Below, one piece after another: positions 24,447 through 33,287 of a DNA stretch of 52,732 nt. Below the pieces are notes generated by a model, which was not told the origin of the DNA, made no database searches, and worked only from the letters and a program-made list of their open reading frames with translations. Position numbers and translations under genes: made by a program. Positions within the stretch are counted from its first letter, which is position 1. Every line of letters begins with the position of its first letter. Location: assembly GCF_002419965.1 (NCBI RefSeq), contig NZ_DIHC01000036.1, positions 118,347-171,078 on the forward strand. The letters are read 5' to 3'. This DNA is from Pseudomonas sp. UBA5706 (GTDB lineage Bacteria; Pseudomonadota; Gammaproteobacteria; Pseudomonadales; Pseudomonadaceae).

Positions 24447-27400
24447 ATGCCTGATGCCCTCTGGGCCGCCCGCCAGGGTGACGCCCTCGCCCACAGCTCG
24501 ATCCTGGCCGATATCCTGAGTGGCGTATTGGAGGTGGCGGCCGGTGTCGCCATCGGCGCACTGGTGGGAGCTGCGGTGGTCGGCGCAGCCGGCCTGACCC
24601 TGGCAACCGGTGGACTTGGCGCGTGCGTATTGGGCGCTGTCATCAGCGTGGCAGTCGGCGTGGGCATGAACCTCATCGGTGCCGACCAAGGCATCAGCCA
24701 GCTCAGCGCAAGCCTGGCCAACGCCCTGTTCCCTCCGACCGTATACGCGCGTATCAGCAGCGGTTCTTCCAATGTCTTTATAAACGGCCTGGCTGCGGCG
24801 CGAGCTGCAGGTGGCATTTCCTCCGACGCAACTGACCTTGCCGCTGACGACGCCCCCGAAGGCACCTTTCTTGACATGGCACAGGGGTTTTTCTCGGAAT
24901 TGTGGCGGCCCACGCTCGCATCGCCTGCCGCTGGCGCATTACCGAAGGCGATGGATCATGTGAACTGCGAGCGCCATGCGCCGATGCCGGTGCAATACCT
25001 GGCCGAAGGTTCGGACCGGGTGTTCATCAACGGTCAACCTGCAGTGCGCAGTGGTGATCGCAGTACGTGCGATGCAACAGTGGTGTCTTCGGTGCATATC
25101 TCCCCGAATGTGCGCATTGGTGGAGACAAACTGGTAGTACGACCGGTTCGCAGCGGTAAAACGCCCGGCGTGGGTTTGGCGGTCAACACACTGATGATGC
25201 TCAAGGGTGGGCTGCGCAAATTTATCGGCAATCTGCCGTGCATGGTGCTGGGCGGAATCAATGCATACGGTGTCAGCCAGGCAGCAGGGGCGTTAAGCCG
25301 CGCGGTATCGGGCTCACCGCATCCGGTACATGCCGCGACGGGCGCGAAGGTACTGAGCGGGGCCGAAGAGCTGGACTTCGCCTTGCCGGGCGTCCTGCCC
25401 ATTGAGTGGCAACGCTTTTACAACAGCCGGGATGAACGTCAGGACGGCCTGTTCGGAGCCGGCTGGAGTGTCCTGTATGAGGTCGGCGTCTGCATCGAGG
25501 TCGATCTCTGCGGCGCTGAACGGCTGATCTACATCGACGAACAGGCACGCCGCATCGACATGGGTTCTATCCCATTGGGGCATGCGGTGTTCAGTGCAGG
25601 AGAAGGTCTGGCAGTGCACCGGCATGCCAATGGCCAGATATTGATCGAGAGCGAGGACGGGCTGTATCGCCTGTTCGAGCCGGCACCGGCGGATGTCGCA
25701 ACGTTGCGCCTGGCGCAAGTGGGTGACCGTAACGACAACCGGATTTATCTGGACTACGACGTCGAGCATCGACTCACGCGGCTGCACGACAGTCAGCAGA
25801 CGTTGCAGGTTGAGCTGGTTTATTCCGTGCAATGGCCTCGTCGCCTTGAACGTATCGAGCGGGTATACCGCGATCTGCAGGTCGAGGTTCTGGCCGCCTA
25901 TGCCTACGACGCTTGTGGCGATCTGGCGCAAGTGCGCGATGCATCCGGCAACGTGCAAAGGCGCTTCGCCTACGACAGTGGGCGGCGCATGGTCGAACAT
26001 CAATTGCCCACTGGCTTGCGGTGTTTCTACGCATGGGCGCTGATCGAAAACCGCGAATGGCGGGTCATTCGCCATTGCACCGATGACGGTGAAGAGTACG
26101 ACTTTGACTACGACCTCGCGGCTGGCAGCACGCTCATCACTGATGGCCTGGGCCGGGTCAGCATTCGCCGCTGGAACAATCAGCATCAGATCACCGAATA
26201 CACCGACAACCTGGGTCAGACCTGGCAGTTTTCATGGAACAACGAACGCCAGTTGCTCGGCGCGATCGATCCCCAAGGCGGTCAATGGCACTACCGCTAT
26301 GACGAAGCCGGACGTCTCACTTCGACAGAGGATCCGCTCGGGCGCAGCGATTTAACCGACTGGCTGGAACACTGGTCACTGCCGAAAACGGAAACCGACG
26401 CAGCGGGCAACACGTGGCAATACCGCTACGACGCTCGCGGAAACCGCACCCACGAAGTCGATCCACTGGGGCATGTCACTCAGTACCGCTACGACGAGTG
26501 CGGTCAGGTGGTCGAGATCATCGACGCCGCGGGCAAGAGCAAGAAGCTGCGCTGGAATGCGCTCGGACGCTTGACCGAGCACATTGACTGCGCCGGTTAC
26601 CCAACATCAATGAGCTATGACCGGCGCGGTTTTCTGCAAGGCATCACCAATGCACTCGGGGAACGTACCCTTTACCAGTACGACAGCCAGGGTCGACTGT
26701 TGCAGACCGAACTGCCTGACGGGCGTGTCGAACGCTATCAACGGGATGCCGGCGGTTCACTGACTGCCTACACGGATCCTGCAGGCCACATCACAACCTA
26801 CCAGTACAACCCGCGCGGGCAGGTGCGTCAACGGATCGATGCCCACGGTCGGTACGTGCAATTCAGTTATGACGTCTATGGCCGGTTGCAGGGACTGACC
26901 AACGAGAACGGCGAACGCTATCGATTCACCTGGGATGCAGCCGACAGGTTAATGCAGCAGGAGGATCTGGACGGCAGCCAGCGACGATACGTCTATGACC
27001 CGCTGAGTCATCCTGTACAGATCGAACACCGGCCTTCGCCTCATACGAGCGAGCGAGGTGAAGAGCCCATCGTGTGCCGGCTGAAACGTGATGTGCTGGG
27101 TCGCCTGGTGACCAAGACCACCACCGAGGGCTCCACCGACTATCGCTATGACGCCCTAGATCAACTGCGCGAGGTCGTGTTCACCGACCTGACAGGTGAG
27201 CAGCAAGGTGTCAGCTTCACCTACGATGCCTTGGGGCAATTGCTCGGTGAAACCGGTGCATCAGGCCCACTACACCACCGCTACGATGAACTGGGCAACC
27301 TGACGCAGACGCAACTGCCCGATGGCCGGTGGCTCAATCGCCTGCATTACGGCAGCGGGCATCTGCACCAGATCAACCTCGACGGGCAGGTCATCAGTGA

Positions 27401-28802
27401 CTTCGAGCGTGACCGGCTTCATCGCGAGGTGCTGCGCAGCCAGGGTCAGATCAGCACACGCAGCCATTACGATCACTGCGGACGCCTGCGCTCAAGAACA
27501 CGGCGAACCCTAGGCCAGCCCACTCATCCGTCCGCTGAGAGAGAAAAACAATACGTCCATGACCCTGCCGACAACCTGATCGGCCGAGTCAATCGCCAGG
27601 GAGCGCGTGAGTCGCGCACTGCCCTGCACCACGACGCGACCGCACGCATCATGGCCAGTCAAGACGATCTCGTTGGGCATCCCGAAACCTTCGCTTACGA
27701 CGCTGCGGCCAACCTGCTCGACGGTCCACAGTCCAATGCCGGACGGATAAAACACAATCAATTACTGACGTACCAAGACAAACGTTATCGCTACGACGGC
27801 TTCGGCCGGATGATCGAGAAACGCAGCAGGCGTTACGGCTACCAACAATTTGCTTACGACGCCGAACACCGCCTGATCGAAGTCCGCAACGAAAACGGCA
27901 ACCGTGTCCGCATGGCATACGACCCGCTCGGTCGGCGCATTGCCAAAACCGAACACGACCCGCACGGCAACACGATTGGCGAAACACGCTTCGATTGGGA
28001 AGGCCTGCGTCTGCTACGCGAACAATGCAATCACCTGCAGAGCCTCTACCTCTACACCGACGACAGCCACGAGCCCCTCGCCCGCGTCGACGGCATCGGC
28101 GCCCAGCATACAGTCCGCTACTACCACAATGACCTCAACGGCCTGCCGGAGCAGCTCACCGATGCCGACGGTCAGGTCGTATGGCAGGCGCACTACCTGG
28201 TTTGGGGCAACACCACGGAAGAAAACCGCAAGCCGCACTTCATTGAACAACAGAATCTAAGGTTTCAGGGCCAATACCTTGATCGCGAAACCGGACTGCA
28301 CTACAACACCTTCAGGTTCTACGATCCTGATGTGGGACGATTTACCACCCCGGATCCCATTGGGTTAGCGGGTGGGATAAACCTGTATCAGTACGCGCCG
28401 AATCCGGTTGGGTGGGTGGATCCGTGGGGTCTCAATCCAAAGTGTCGCCTGACCGGAAAACAATATAGCAAGGCCAGCGAGCTACCTATAATTACACCCG
28501 GCTCAAAGGCGTGGAACGACGCGGTTAATGCGATTAGAAAAGGAGGCCGTGGCGACATCCGTGTGGCAAATGCAGCGCATGCTAAGGCGCTCCTCAAAGA
28601 GAGCAGAGGAAATATGGACGCTCGCAAAATGTACTCATATAAAAATCAAAAATATTCAAAAGGATATGAAACTCACAAGCCTCAGCACGGCTCTAGGCCG
28701 GGATCATGGGAGGCAGGAGAAGTACGGGTAGGAAATGATCTTCCACACATAAAGTGGCGAGACGGTACAGAAGATCTTGGCCATATTTTCTTCAAGGACT
28801 AA
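24447..28802 (+). CDS. PAAR-Rhs polymorphic toxin (type VI secretion effector)
   Basis: 1451 residues from MPDALWAARQGDALAHSSIL at 24447, the usual PAAR-Rhs N terminus; an upstream GTG is not family-like. Domains: two Gly/Ala-rich TM segments (about 25-75); PAAR repeat region (about 100-260; HAPMPVQYLAEGSDRVFING) that sharpens the VgrG spike; a DUF6531-type start of the shell (about 291-370; HPVHAATGAKVLSGAEELDF); many RHS/YD repeats (about 440-1290); and the core end RFTTPDPIGLAGGINLYQYA ... DPWGL at about 1297-1327. The last ~122 residues are the toxin tip (GRGDIRVANAAHAKALLKES, then NDLPHIKWRDGTEDLGHIFF). Its activity is not recognisable to me. Base composition falls sharply at the tip. 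No T6SS genes are nearby, so this is an orphan effector locus with an adjacent immunity gene. Confidence 0.93.
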   Translation: MPDALWAARQGDALAHSSILADILSGVLEVAAGVAIGALVGAAVVGAAGLTLATGGLGACVLGAVISVAVGVGMNLIGADQGISQLSASLANALFPPTVYARISSGSSNVFINGLAAARAAGGISSDATDLAADDAPEGTFLDMAQGFFSELWRPTLASPAAGALPKAMDHVNCERHAPMPVQYLAEGSDRVFINGQPAVRSGDRSTCDATVVSSVHISPNVRIGGDKLVVRPVRSGKTPGVGLAVNTLMMLKGGLRKFIGNLPCMVLGGINAYGVSQAAGALSRAVSGSPHPVHAATGAKVLSGAEELDFALPGVLPIEWQRFYNSRDERQDGLFGAGWSVLYEVGVCIEVDLCGAERLIYIDEQARRIDMGSIPLGHAVFSAGEGLAVHRHANGQILIESEDGLYRLFEPAPADVATLRLAQVGDRNDNRIYLDYDVEHRLTRLHDSQQTLQVELVYSVQWPRRLERIERVYRDLQVEVLAAYAYDACGDLAQVRDASGNVQRRFAYDSGRRMVEHQLPTGLRCFYAWALIENREWRVIRHCTDDGEEYDFDYDLAAGSTLITDGLGRVSIRRWNNQHQITEYTDNLGQTWQFSWNNERQLLGAIDPQGGQWHYRYDEAGRLTSTEDPLGRSDLTDWLEHWSLPKTETDAAGNTWQYRYDARGNRTHEVDPLGHVTQYRYDECGQVVEIIDAAGKSKKLRWNALGRLTEHIDCAGYPTSMSYDRRGFLQGITNALGERTLYQYDSQGRLLQTELPDGRVERYQRDAGGSLTAYTDPAGHITTYQYNPRGQVRQRIDAHGRYVQFSYDVYGRLQGLTNENGERYRFTWDAADRLMQQEDLDGSQRRYVYDPLSHPVQIEHRPSPHTSERGEEPIVCRLKRDVLGRLVTKTTTEGSTDYRYDALDQLREVVFTDLTGEQQGVSFTYDALGQLLGETGASGPLHHRYDELGNLTQTQLPDGRWLNRLHYGSGHLHQINLDGQVISDFERDRLHREVLRSQGQISTRSHYDHCGRLRSRTRRTLGQPTHPSAEREKQYVHDPADNLIGRVNRQGARESRTALHHDATARIMASQDDLVGHPETFAYDAAANLLDGPQSNAGRIKHNQLLTYQDKRYRYDGFGRMIEKRSRRYGYQQFAYDAEHRLIEVRNENGNRVRMAYDPLGRRIAKTEHDPHGNTIGETRFDWEGLRLLREQCNHLQSLYLYTDDSHEPLARVDGIGAQHTVRYYHNDLNGLPEQLTDADGQVVWQAHYLVWGNTTEENRKPHFIEQQNLRFQGQYLDRETGLHYNTFRFYDPDVGRFTTPDPIGLAGGINLYQYAPNPVGWVDPWGLNPKCRLTGKQYSKASELPIITPGSKAWNDAVNAIRKGGRGDIRVANAAHAKALLKESRGNMDARKMYSYKNQKYSKGYETHKPQHGSRPGSWEAGEVRVGNDLPHIKWRDGTEDLGHIFFKD

Positions 28803-29294
28803 ATGATGACACCTTACCCTGGACAGTTGATTGACGACGAAATTGGTTTCAGAATCCTGAAATGCTATATTTACAAGTTCATAAAAAACAATATTCATAA
28901 AAGACCCAGATATGACGTCAATGATAAATCCTGGACCAAGAAGAATTTTTTCTGGTTTAACACATTAAGACCTATGTTTGGCTCTTACCATACTGAAAAC
29001 AACTTGGAAACGCTTTCAAATCTTAGAAATGCGGCTTTTTTATCCGATGAGCCAAAGGTCTATTTTATGCCTCAATACATTCAGGAAAAATTCAAAAAAG
29101 TAACAAAATCCTACATCTACTGTAGTTCCGGCACCGAGGTACAGGAATATCTTTCGGAAATCACCGCGAAAGACTTACAGAACATAACCATCTTCAATAA
29201 CTACTTCACCTGGGCTGTGGACATATTCGAAGATACTCTCCCTCACTCAAAAAACGAGATGGACGTCGTCATCTATGTCAAAAAACCAAAATAG
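28803..29294 (+). CDS. Putative immunity protein for the Rhs toxin
   Basis: 163 residues (or 162 from the second ATG at 28806). It begins on the base after the Rhs stop codon, the standard place of the cognate immunity gene. AT-rich like the toxin tip and unlike the Rhs core. The product is soluble, rich in Lys, Phe, Tyr and Asn, with no signal peptide, which fits neutralising a toxin in the cytoplasm. I do not recognise the family. The assignment rests on position, overlap of composition and size. Confidence 0.75.
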   Translation: MMTPYPGQLIDDEIGFRILKCYIYKFIKNNIHKRPRYDVNDKSWTKKNFFWFNTLRPMFGSYHTENNLETLSNLRNAAFLSDEPKVYFMPQYIQEKFKKVTKSYIYCSSGTEVQEYLSEITAKDLQNITIFNNYFTWAVDIFEDTLPHSKNEMDVVIYVKKPK

Positions 29295-29989
29295 CCAAGT
29301 CGGGAATCCGAGGTTTGCTACAATGCAGACGATCATTACACAACCCTCGAAAACCGAAGACCTCTGTTATATGCAAGCGCTTTAACGAGACGCCAATCAG
29401 ACGACGACACTGAGTCTTGCAACCCTTAGCACAGAGATAGACATTCTATGGCACGCCCCGGAAATCATCAGCTGTTGAAGCGGGAAAATGCCGTGACCAC
29501 GAGGAGGTGTGCAGCATCAACACCAGCAATTAAATCTTTAAATACGCACAAACCTTGAGGGTGGATTTTTAATACATACGTCCACCCTCCCTGATATAGT
29601 TGCGAAGCAAAGGGTCCGACACAGGCAGATCAAAGCCAACCAAAAGAAAATTTTCCTTTCTAACCCGAATTTCTTGCATGCCTTGCAATGCACCATAGTG
29701 AGCAAACTGCAACCTGCTCAGCATGTTATTTATAATGATGTTTCTTATCGTGCATCCTCCCATCATCATCACAGATACGATTAATTGAAAACCTTACATA
29801 CACCACCTCAACAGCTGCCTACCCACACTCTTTACACTACATTTACGGTTGGGCGACACTTTTTAATAGTGTACTGATTACCAACGAGTTAACACCTGAC
29901 GGTGTACTGCACGTATTTAAGATGCCAGAGATACCACTTAAGTATGTTGACTAAGCTGTAGAGGCCTGCTGCTGAGGCTGGCTTATCCA
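29295..29989. other. AT-rich intergenic tail of the Rhs locus
   Basis: About 700 bases of composition similar to the toxin tip and immunity gene, with no recognisable gene on the plus strand. It contains a hairpin at 29557-29589 (9-bp stem GAGGGTGGA/TCCACCCTC) that overlaps the 3' end of a weak minus-strand ORF (29569-29772). It probably marks the extent of horizontally acquired DNA before psiE. Confidence 0.55.
29569..29772 (-). CDS. Possible small ORF of unknown function
   Basis: 67 codons from a GTG followed by three ATGs. The latter half (HYGALQGMQEIRVRKENFLL, then GFDLPVSDPLLRNYIREGGR) has a protein-like composition. There is no clear RBS at the first start. It lies in AT-rich DNA behind the Rhs immunity gene on the opposite strand. 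It could be a fragment of an older immunity or toxin module, or a chance frame. Confidence 0.25.
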   Translation of the reverse strand: MMMMGGCTIRNIIINNMLSRLQFAHYGALQGMQEIRVRKENFLLVGFDLPVSDPLLRNYIREGGRMY

Positions 29990-30478
29990 TCAAATCTCCC
30001 CCTTCTCCTCAACGACCGCCCCTTTAGTCTGCCCATGCGGATCTGGCACCTTCACCGACGGAAACTGCGAAGAGGCGTATCGGACCACCAAAATCGCGAA
30101 GGCGAGCAGCAGGATTGCACCGCTGAGGTACACGACGCCCAGATCCGGCGGCGCATGGTGCGACACGTCGGAGATCAACAAGCGGGTCAGGGCGGTGATC
30201 GCGACGTAGATGAGGAAGCGCACCGGCATGTGATTGGTCTTGAAATAGATGCCCACCATCGCACCCAACTCCAGGTAGATGAACAGCAGCAGGATGTCAT
30301 CGACCGCGATATGCCCTTTATCCAGCATGCCGAGAAATGCCATGACTGCGGCCCAGGCGGTGACACCGCCGATGGCAAACAGCGCCAGGTAGTGGAACGT
30401 TTCGACGAAGAGGTTGCCCAGCGACTCGGCACAGCCATGGACGTGCTGACGGAGGGAGTCGGCCCAGTTGATTTTCAC
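29990..30478 (-). CDS. PsiE family protein (phosphate-starvation-inducible)
   Basis: 162 residues starting at GTG 30478 (AAGGAAG lies about 8 bases upstream; the ATG at 30580 gives an unlikely 34-residue extension). Four hydrophobic helices, including VETFHYLALFAIGGVTAWAA, VDDILLLFIYLELGAMVGIY and MPVRFLIYVAITALTRLLI, match PsiE. The family is an inner-membrane protein of unknown role, induced by phosphate limitation in E. coli. I see no clear Pho box in the upstream 250 bases, so regulation here is not shown. Confidence 0.85.
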   Translation of the reverse strand: MKINWADSLRQHVHGCAESLGNLFVETFHYLALFAIGGVTAWAAVMAFLGMLDKGHIAVDDILLLFIYLELGAMVGIYFKTNHMPVRFLIYVAITALTRLLISDVSHHAPPDLGVVYLSGAILLLAFAILVVRYASSQFPSVKVPDPHGQTKGAVVEEKGEI

Positions 30479-30675
30479 GATGTGCTTCCTTGAATGGCTC
30501 GGAACGAATGATGCCGCGCACGCATGACGCTTTTGCTGCGCTCGAGGCATGCATGTGCAGGCAGGCATTAAAGGGGTCATCGGCCGAGGTTGAGAACGTG
30601 ACCGGTTGTCGCAAGTGGATCGCTGGCCCGTGAATTGCCACTACCCAAGCAGCGACGATTCCCTTATGCTGCGTA

Positions 30676-30691
30676 CTGTATAAAAACACAG
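30676..30691. promoter_or_regulatory. LexA (SOS) box upstream of yebG
   Basis: A perfect CTGT-N8-ACAG site with an AT-rich centre (TATAAAAAC region), 43 bases before the yebG start codon. It matches the gammaproteobacterial LexA operator, and yebG is a classical SOS gene. Confidence 0.88.
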
Positions 30692-30734
30692 TACCCGTTC
30701 AAGATAACTATCGTGAAGGCATATGAGGTGGTAA

Positions 30735-30998
30735 ATGGCCGTCGAAGTGGTATACCGCAGCAGCCGAGATCTGGAGCGCTTGTTCATGGATAAAGCCGAA
30801 GCTGACCGTCATGACAAAATGCTCGAACTCGCAGAGCTGCTGTCCAGTGTATTAGGCAAAGCTGTGCCTTCCCTGTCGGAAGCTCAGATTGAAGAAGCTG
30901 GCATCTTTATGGCGAAAAATCGCGACGTTTTCGCTCGTGCATTCAAGAATCAGCCAGATGCGTTGAACGAACTGTTCGGCGATTCGGCAGAAAAATAA
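30735..30998 (+). CDS. yebG: DNA damage-inducible protein YebG
   Basis: 87 residues with the family start MAVEVVYRSSRDLERLFMDK and the C-terminal helix region EEAGIFMAKNRDVFARAF. RBS GAGGTGG is well placed. YebG is a small SOS-induced protein of unclear biochemical role. The perfect LexA box just upstream supports SOS control. A hairpin with a 9-bp stem (31032-31040 with 31065-31073) without a T tract lies downstream, facing the convergent dehydrogenase gene. Confidence 0.9.
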   Translation: MAVEVVYRSSRDLERLFMDKAEADRHDKMLELAELLSSVLGKAVPSLSEAQIEEAGIFMAKNRDVFARAFKNQPDALNELFGDSAEK

Positions 30999-31251
30999 TC
31001 ACGTCGGCGGCGTCAATTACCAGTAGCAGTCCGGCCTGCCAAGGGACATGAATACATCCCAGTCGGCAGGCCGTGCTACAGATCCGCTCCGTATGCGCAT
31101 ATCTCTCACTTCTCCGTGACTTTACTCATGCCTTGAGGGCTCCCGCACCGCTGCCCCTCTATAATGGCGCGATTTAAGGCCCGTGGCAGCGGCACAATCG
31201 CCACGCTTCTAAATCTCAAGTCGAATCGCAAACTTTCGTAAATCCGAAGGT

Positions 31252-32274
31252 TTACTCAATAGTTAATAACCGCTCTGCCAATGCATCTGCCACCCGTGCA
31301 GGGGAGCGTTTTTCAGCCTGGGCGTGGGCAAATATTTCAGTCAGCCGGGTGCCTATTTGAGCCAGATGTGTGGTGATGGTGCTTGGGCTTTCTCCCTGAT
31401 GTTGCAGCGCGGCGTAGATCAAACCACCTGAATTGATGACGTAATCGGGCGCGTAAAGGATGCCGCGCGCTTCGAGCTGGTCAGCGATGTTTGCGCAACT
31501 GAGCTGGTTGTTGGCACCTCCGGCGACGGCAGCACAGCGTAGCTTGGTCACGCTGTGACTGTTAAGCACGCCACCTAATCCACATGGGGCGAGAATGTCG
31601 CAAGGTGTGTTAAGCAAAGCCTCGCAGGCGACCGGTTTGGCGCCCATTCGCTCCATCGCCAGTTGGACTTTGCCGCTGTCGAGGTCGGACACCAGCAATT
31701 CCGCGCCTGCGGTATGCAGTTGCTCTGCCAACGCCCAGCCCACATGCCCTAACCCCTGAATTGCCACCCGCAGCCCTTCCAGGTTGTCGCTGCCCAGCCG
31801 CGCCATCGCGGTGGTCCGAAGCCCGGTATACAGGCCCATGGCGGTGTAGGGGTTCGGGTCGCCCGATTGGGTAGTGGTCGTGACGTGCTGCGTGTATTGC
31901 GCGATGCAGTCCATGTCTTCACGCGATGTACCACTGTCGATAGCGGCGATGTAGCGGCCATCCAGCGCCTGGATGAAACGACCAAACGCTTCAAACAGCG
32001 CGGCGCGATTCGGTAAGTGGGCAGGCCGCAAAATGACCGCCGTTCCCCCGCCTAGCGACAGACCAGCCAGGACGGCTTTGTAGCTCATATTTCTGGCCAA
32101 CTGAATAGCGTCTTCCACGGCGCTTTCCTCGGTTGGATAGGACAGGTAGCGACAGCCACCCAGAGCCGGGCCCTTCTGACTGCTATGAATCGCGATCACT
32201 GCTTTGAGGCCCGTGTGGGCATCGACGATCATGTGCAGTGATTGAATGCGCGAGTTGTGCATGAGAGCGAACAT
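31252..32274 (-). CDS. Leu/Val/Phe-type amino-acid dehydrogenase with altered catalytic lysine
   Basis: 340 residues from MFALMHNSRIQSLHMIVDAH at 32274 (the ORF is open further upstream but without RBS; GGGAG precedes this ATG). The family enzymes deaminate branched-chain or aromatic amino acids to 2-oxoacids with NAD+. Conserved: the GGCRYL glycine motif (39-44), the first lysine K66 in MSYKAVLAGL, the Asp in AIDSGT (D113) and the Rossmann motif GLGHVG. The second, catalytic lysine expected in GGGK is Thr78 (GGGTAV, codon ACG). Activity may therefore be lost or changed. It is convergent with yebG. Confidence 0.88.
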   Translation of the reverse strand: MFALMHNSRIQSLHMIVDAHTGLKAVIAIHSSQKGPALGGCRYLSYPTEESAVEDAIQLARNMSYKAVLAGLSLGGGTAVILRPAHLPNRAALFEAFGRFIQALDGRYIAAIDSGTSREDMDCIAQYTQHVTTTTQSGDPNPYTAMGLYTGLRTTAMARLGSDNLEGLRVAIQGLGHVGWALAEQLHTAGAELLVSDLDSGKVQLAMERMGAKPVACEALLNTPCDILAPCGLGGVLNSHSVTKLRCAAVAGGANNQLSCANIADQLEARGILYAPDYVINSGGLIYAALQHQGESPSTITTHLAQIGTRLTEIFAHAQAEKRSPARVADALAERLLTIE

Positions 32275-32483
32275 TGGCAGTGCTCCCGAATCTTGTATTG
32301 CGAGTATAGGCGCTGCTAGAAAAAAGACGGCTACGTCGCACCAGTCATTCAAACCCTAATGCGTTCTGCGCCACCGGCGAAAAAGCGGGACCGGCAATCG
32401 GTACTGGACGAACACGGCGACGGGGGCTACAACGAAACCTTCCAGGATCACATGTCAGACGCCTGATCCGACTTGAGAAGCCG

Positions 32484-33287
32484 ATGAATCCACGCCAGCA
32501 ATGCCTCGACTGCGTACGTGCCGAGCCGCCTTTGACCTTTGAAGCGGGATTGTGGATATCCGTGGAGCATGATGCCCAAATCCATCCTCGGGAAACGCTG
32601 CAGCGGGTCGACCAACTCCAGCGGCAGGTCAGCGCCACGTTGCCAATGCTTGCGCCCCCAGAACTCGCTCAACTGCTGTTGCGACAGATGGCCACGCTTG
32701 GCTTTCAGCAAGATGACTTCGCCCAGCCCAAACCGCAGGTGGCCTTGCTGGACAAGATCGTCGATCGACGGCGGGGCCAGCCGCTAGGGCTGGCGATGGT
32801 TGCACTTGAGCTTGCGCGTCGCCTGGAGATCCCTCTGGAAGGGGTGAACTTCCCCGGTCATTTCCTGTTGCGGGTACCCGGCGCCGACCATGCCCTGGAC
32901 CCTTGTGGGGGGCGCAGACTGTACCCCAAGGACTGTCGCGAATTGCTGCTACGCCAATTCGGACCGGACATGCGACTGCAGGCCGAACATCTGCGTATGG
33001 CAACTCCCCAAGCGATGTTGCAGCGTCTTTCGCGCAATCTGCGTTATCTGCATCAGATTAATAACGATCCGCTGGCTTCCTTGAAGGACGCAAACCGTGT
33101 CCTCGAACTGGGACAGGCCAACACCAGCGATTACCTCGCCCGTGCCAGCCTGTACCAAACCCTGGAGTGTCCACAGGCCGAACGTTACGACCTGGAGCAC
33201 GCGCTGTTGCTAAGCGACGACCCGATACAGCGGATCAGGCTTACCCAAAGATTAGTGACTTTGCCTGCCCTCGGAGGTATTCATTGA
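32484..33287 (+). CDS. SirB1 family protein (transglutaminase-like/TPR)
   Basis: 267 residues. The N-terminal two thirds form a transglutaminase-like SirB1 domain with the signature RRGQPLGLAMVALELARRLE and then GVNFPGHFLLR (about 98-132) and DPCGG. The C terminus is TPR-like (about 195-260). In many bacteria a SirB1-like protein is encoded near prmC/hemK, but here it is isolated. Its function is unknown. Its last 47 bases overlap the 3' end of the convergent large toxin-like gene. Confidence 0.8.
   Translation: MNPRQQCLDCVRAEPPLTFEAGLWISVEHDAQIHPRETLQRVDQLQRQVSATLPMLAPPELAQLLLRQMATLGFQQDDFAQPKPQVALLDKIVDRRRGQPLGLAMVALELARRLEIPLEGVNFPGHFLLRVPGADHALDPCGGRRLYPKDCRELLLRQFGPDMRLQAEHLRMATPQAMLQRLSRNLRYLHQINNDPLASLKDANRVLELGQANTSDYLARASLYQTLECPQAERYDLEHALLLSDDPIQRIRLTQRLVTLPALGGIH

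Noticed and set aside
31032..31073. Hairpin after yebG as a Rho-independent terminator
   Set aside because: The 9-bp stem is good but has a 24-base loop and no T tract, so I mention it only in the yebG entry.
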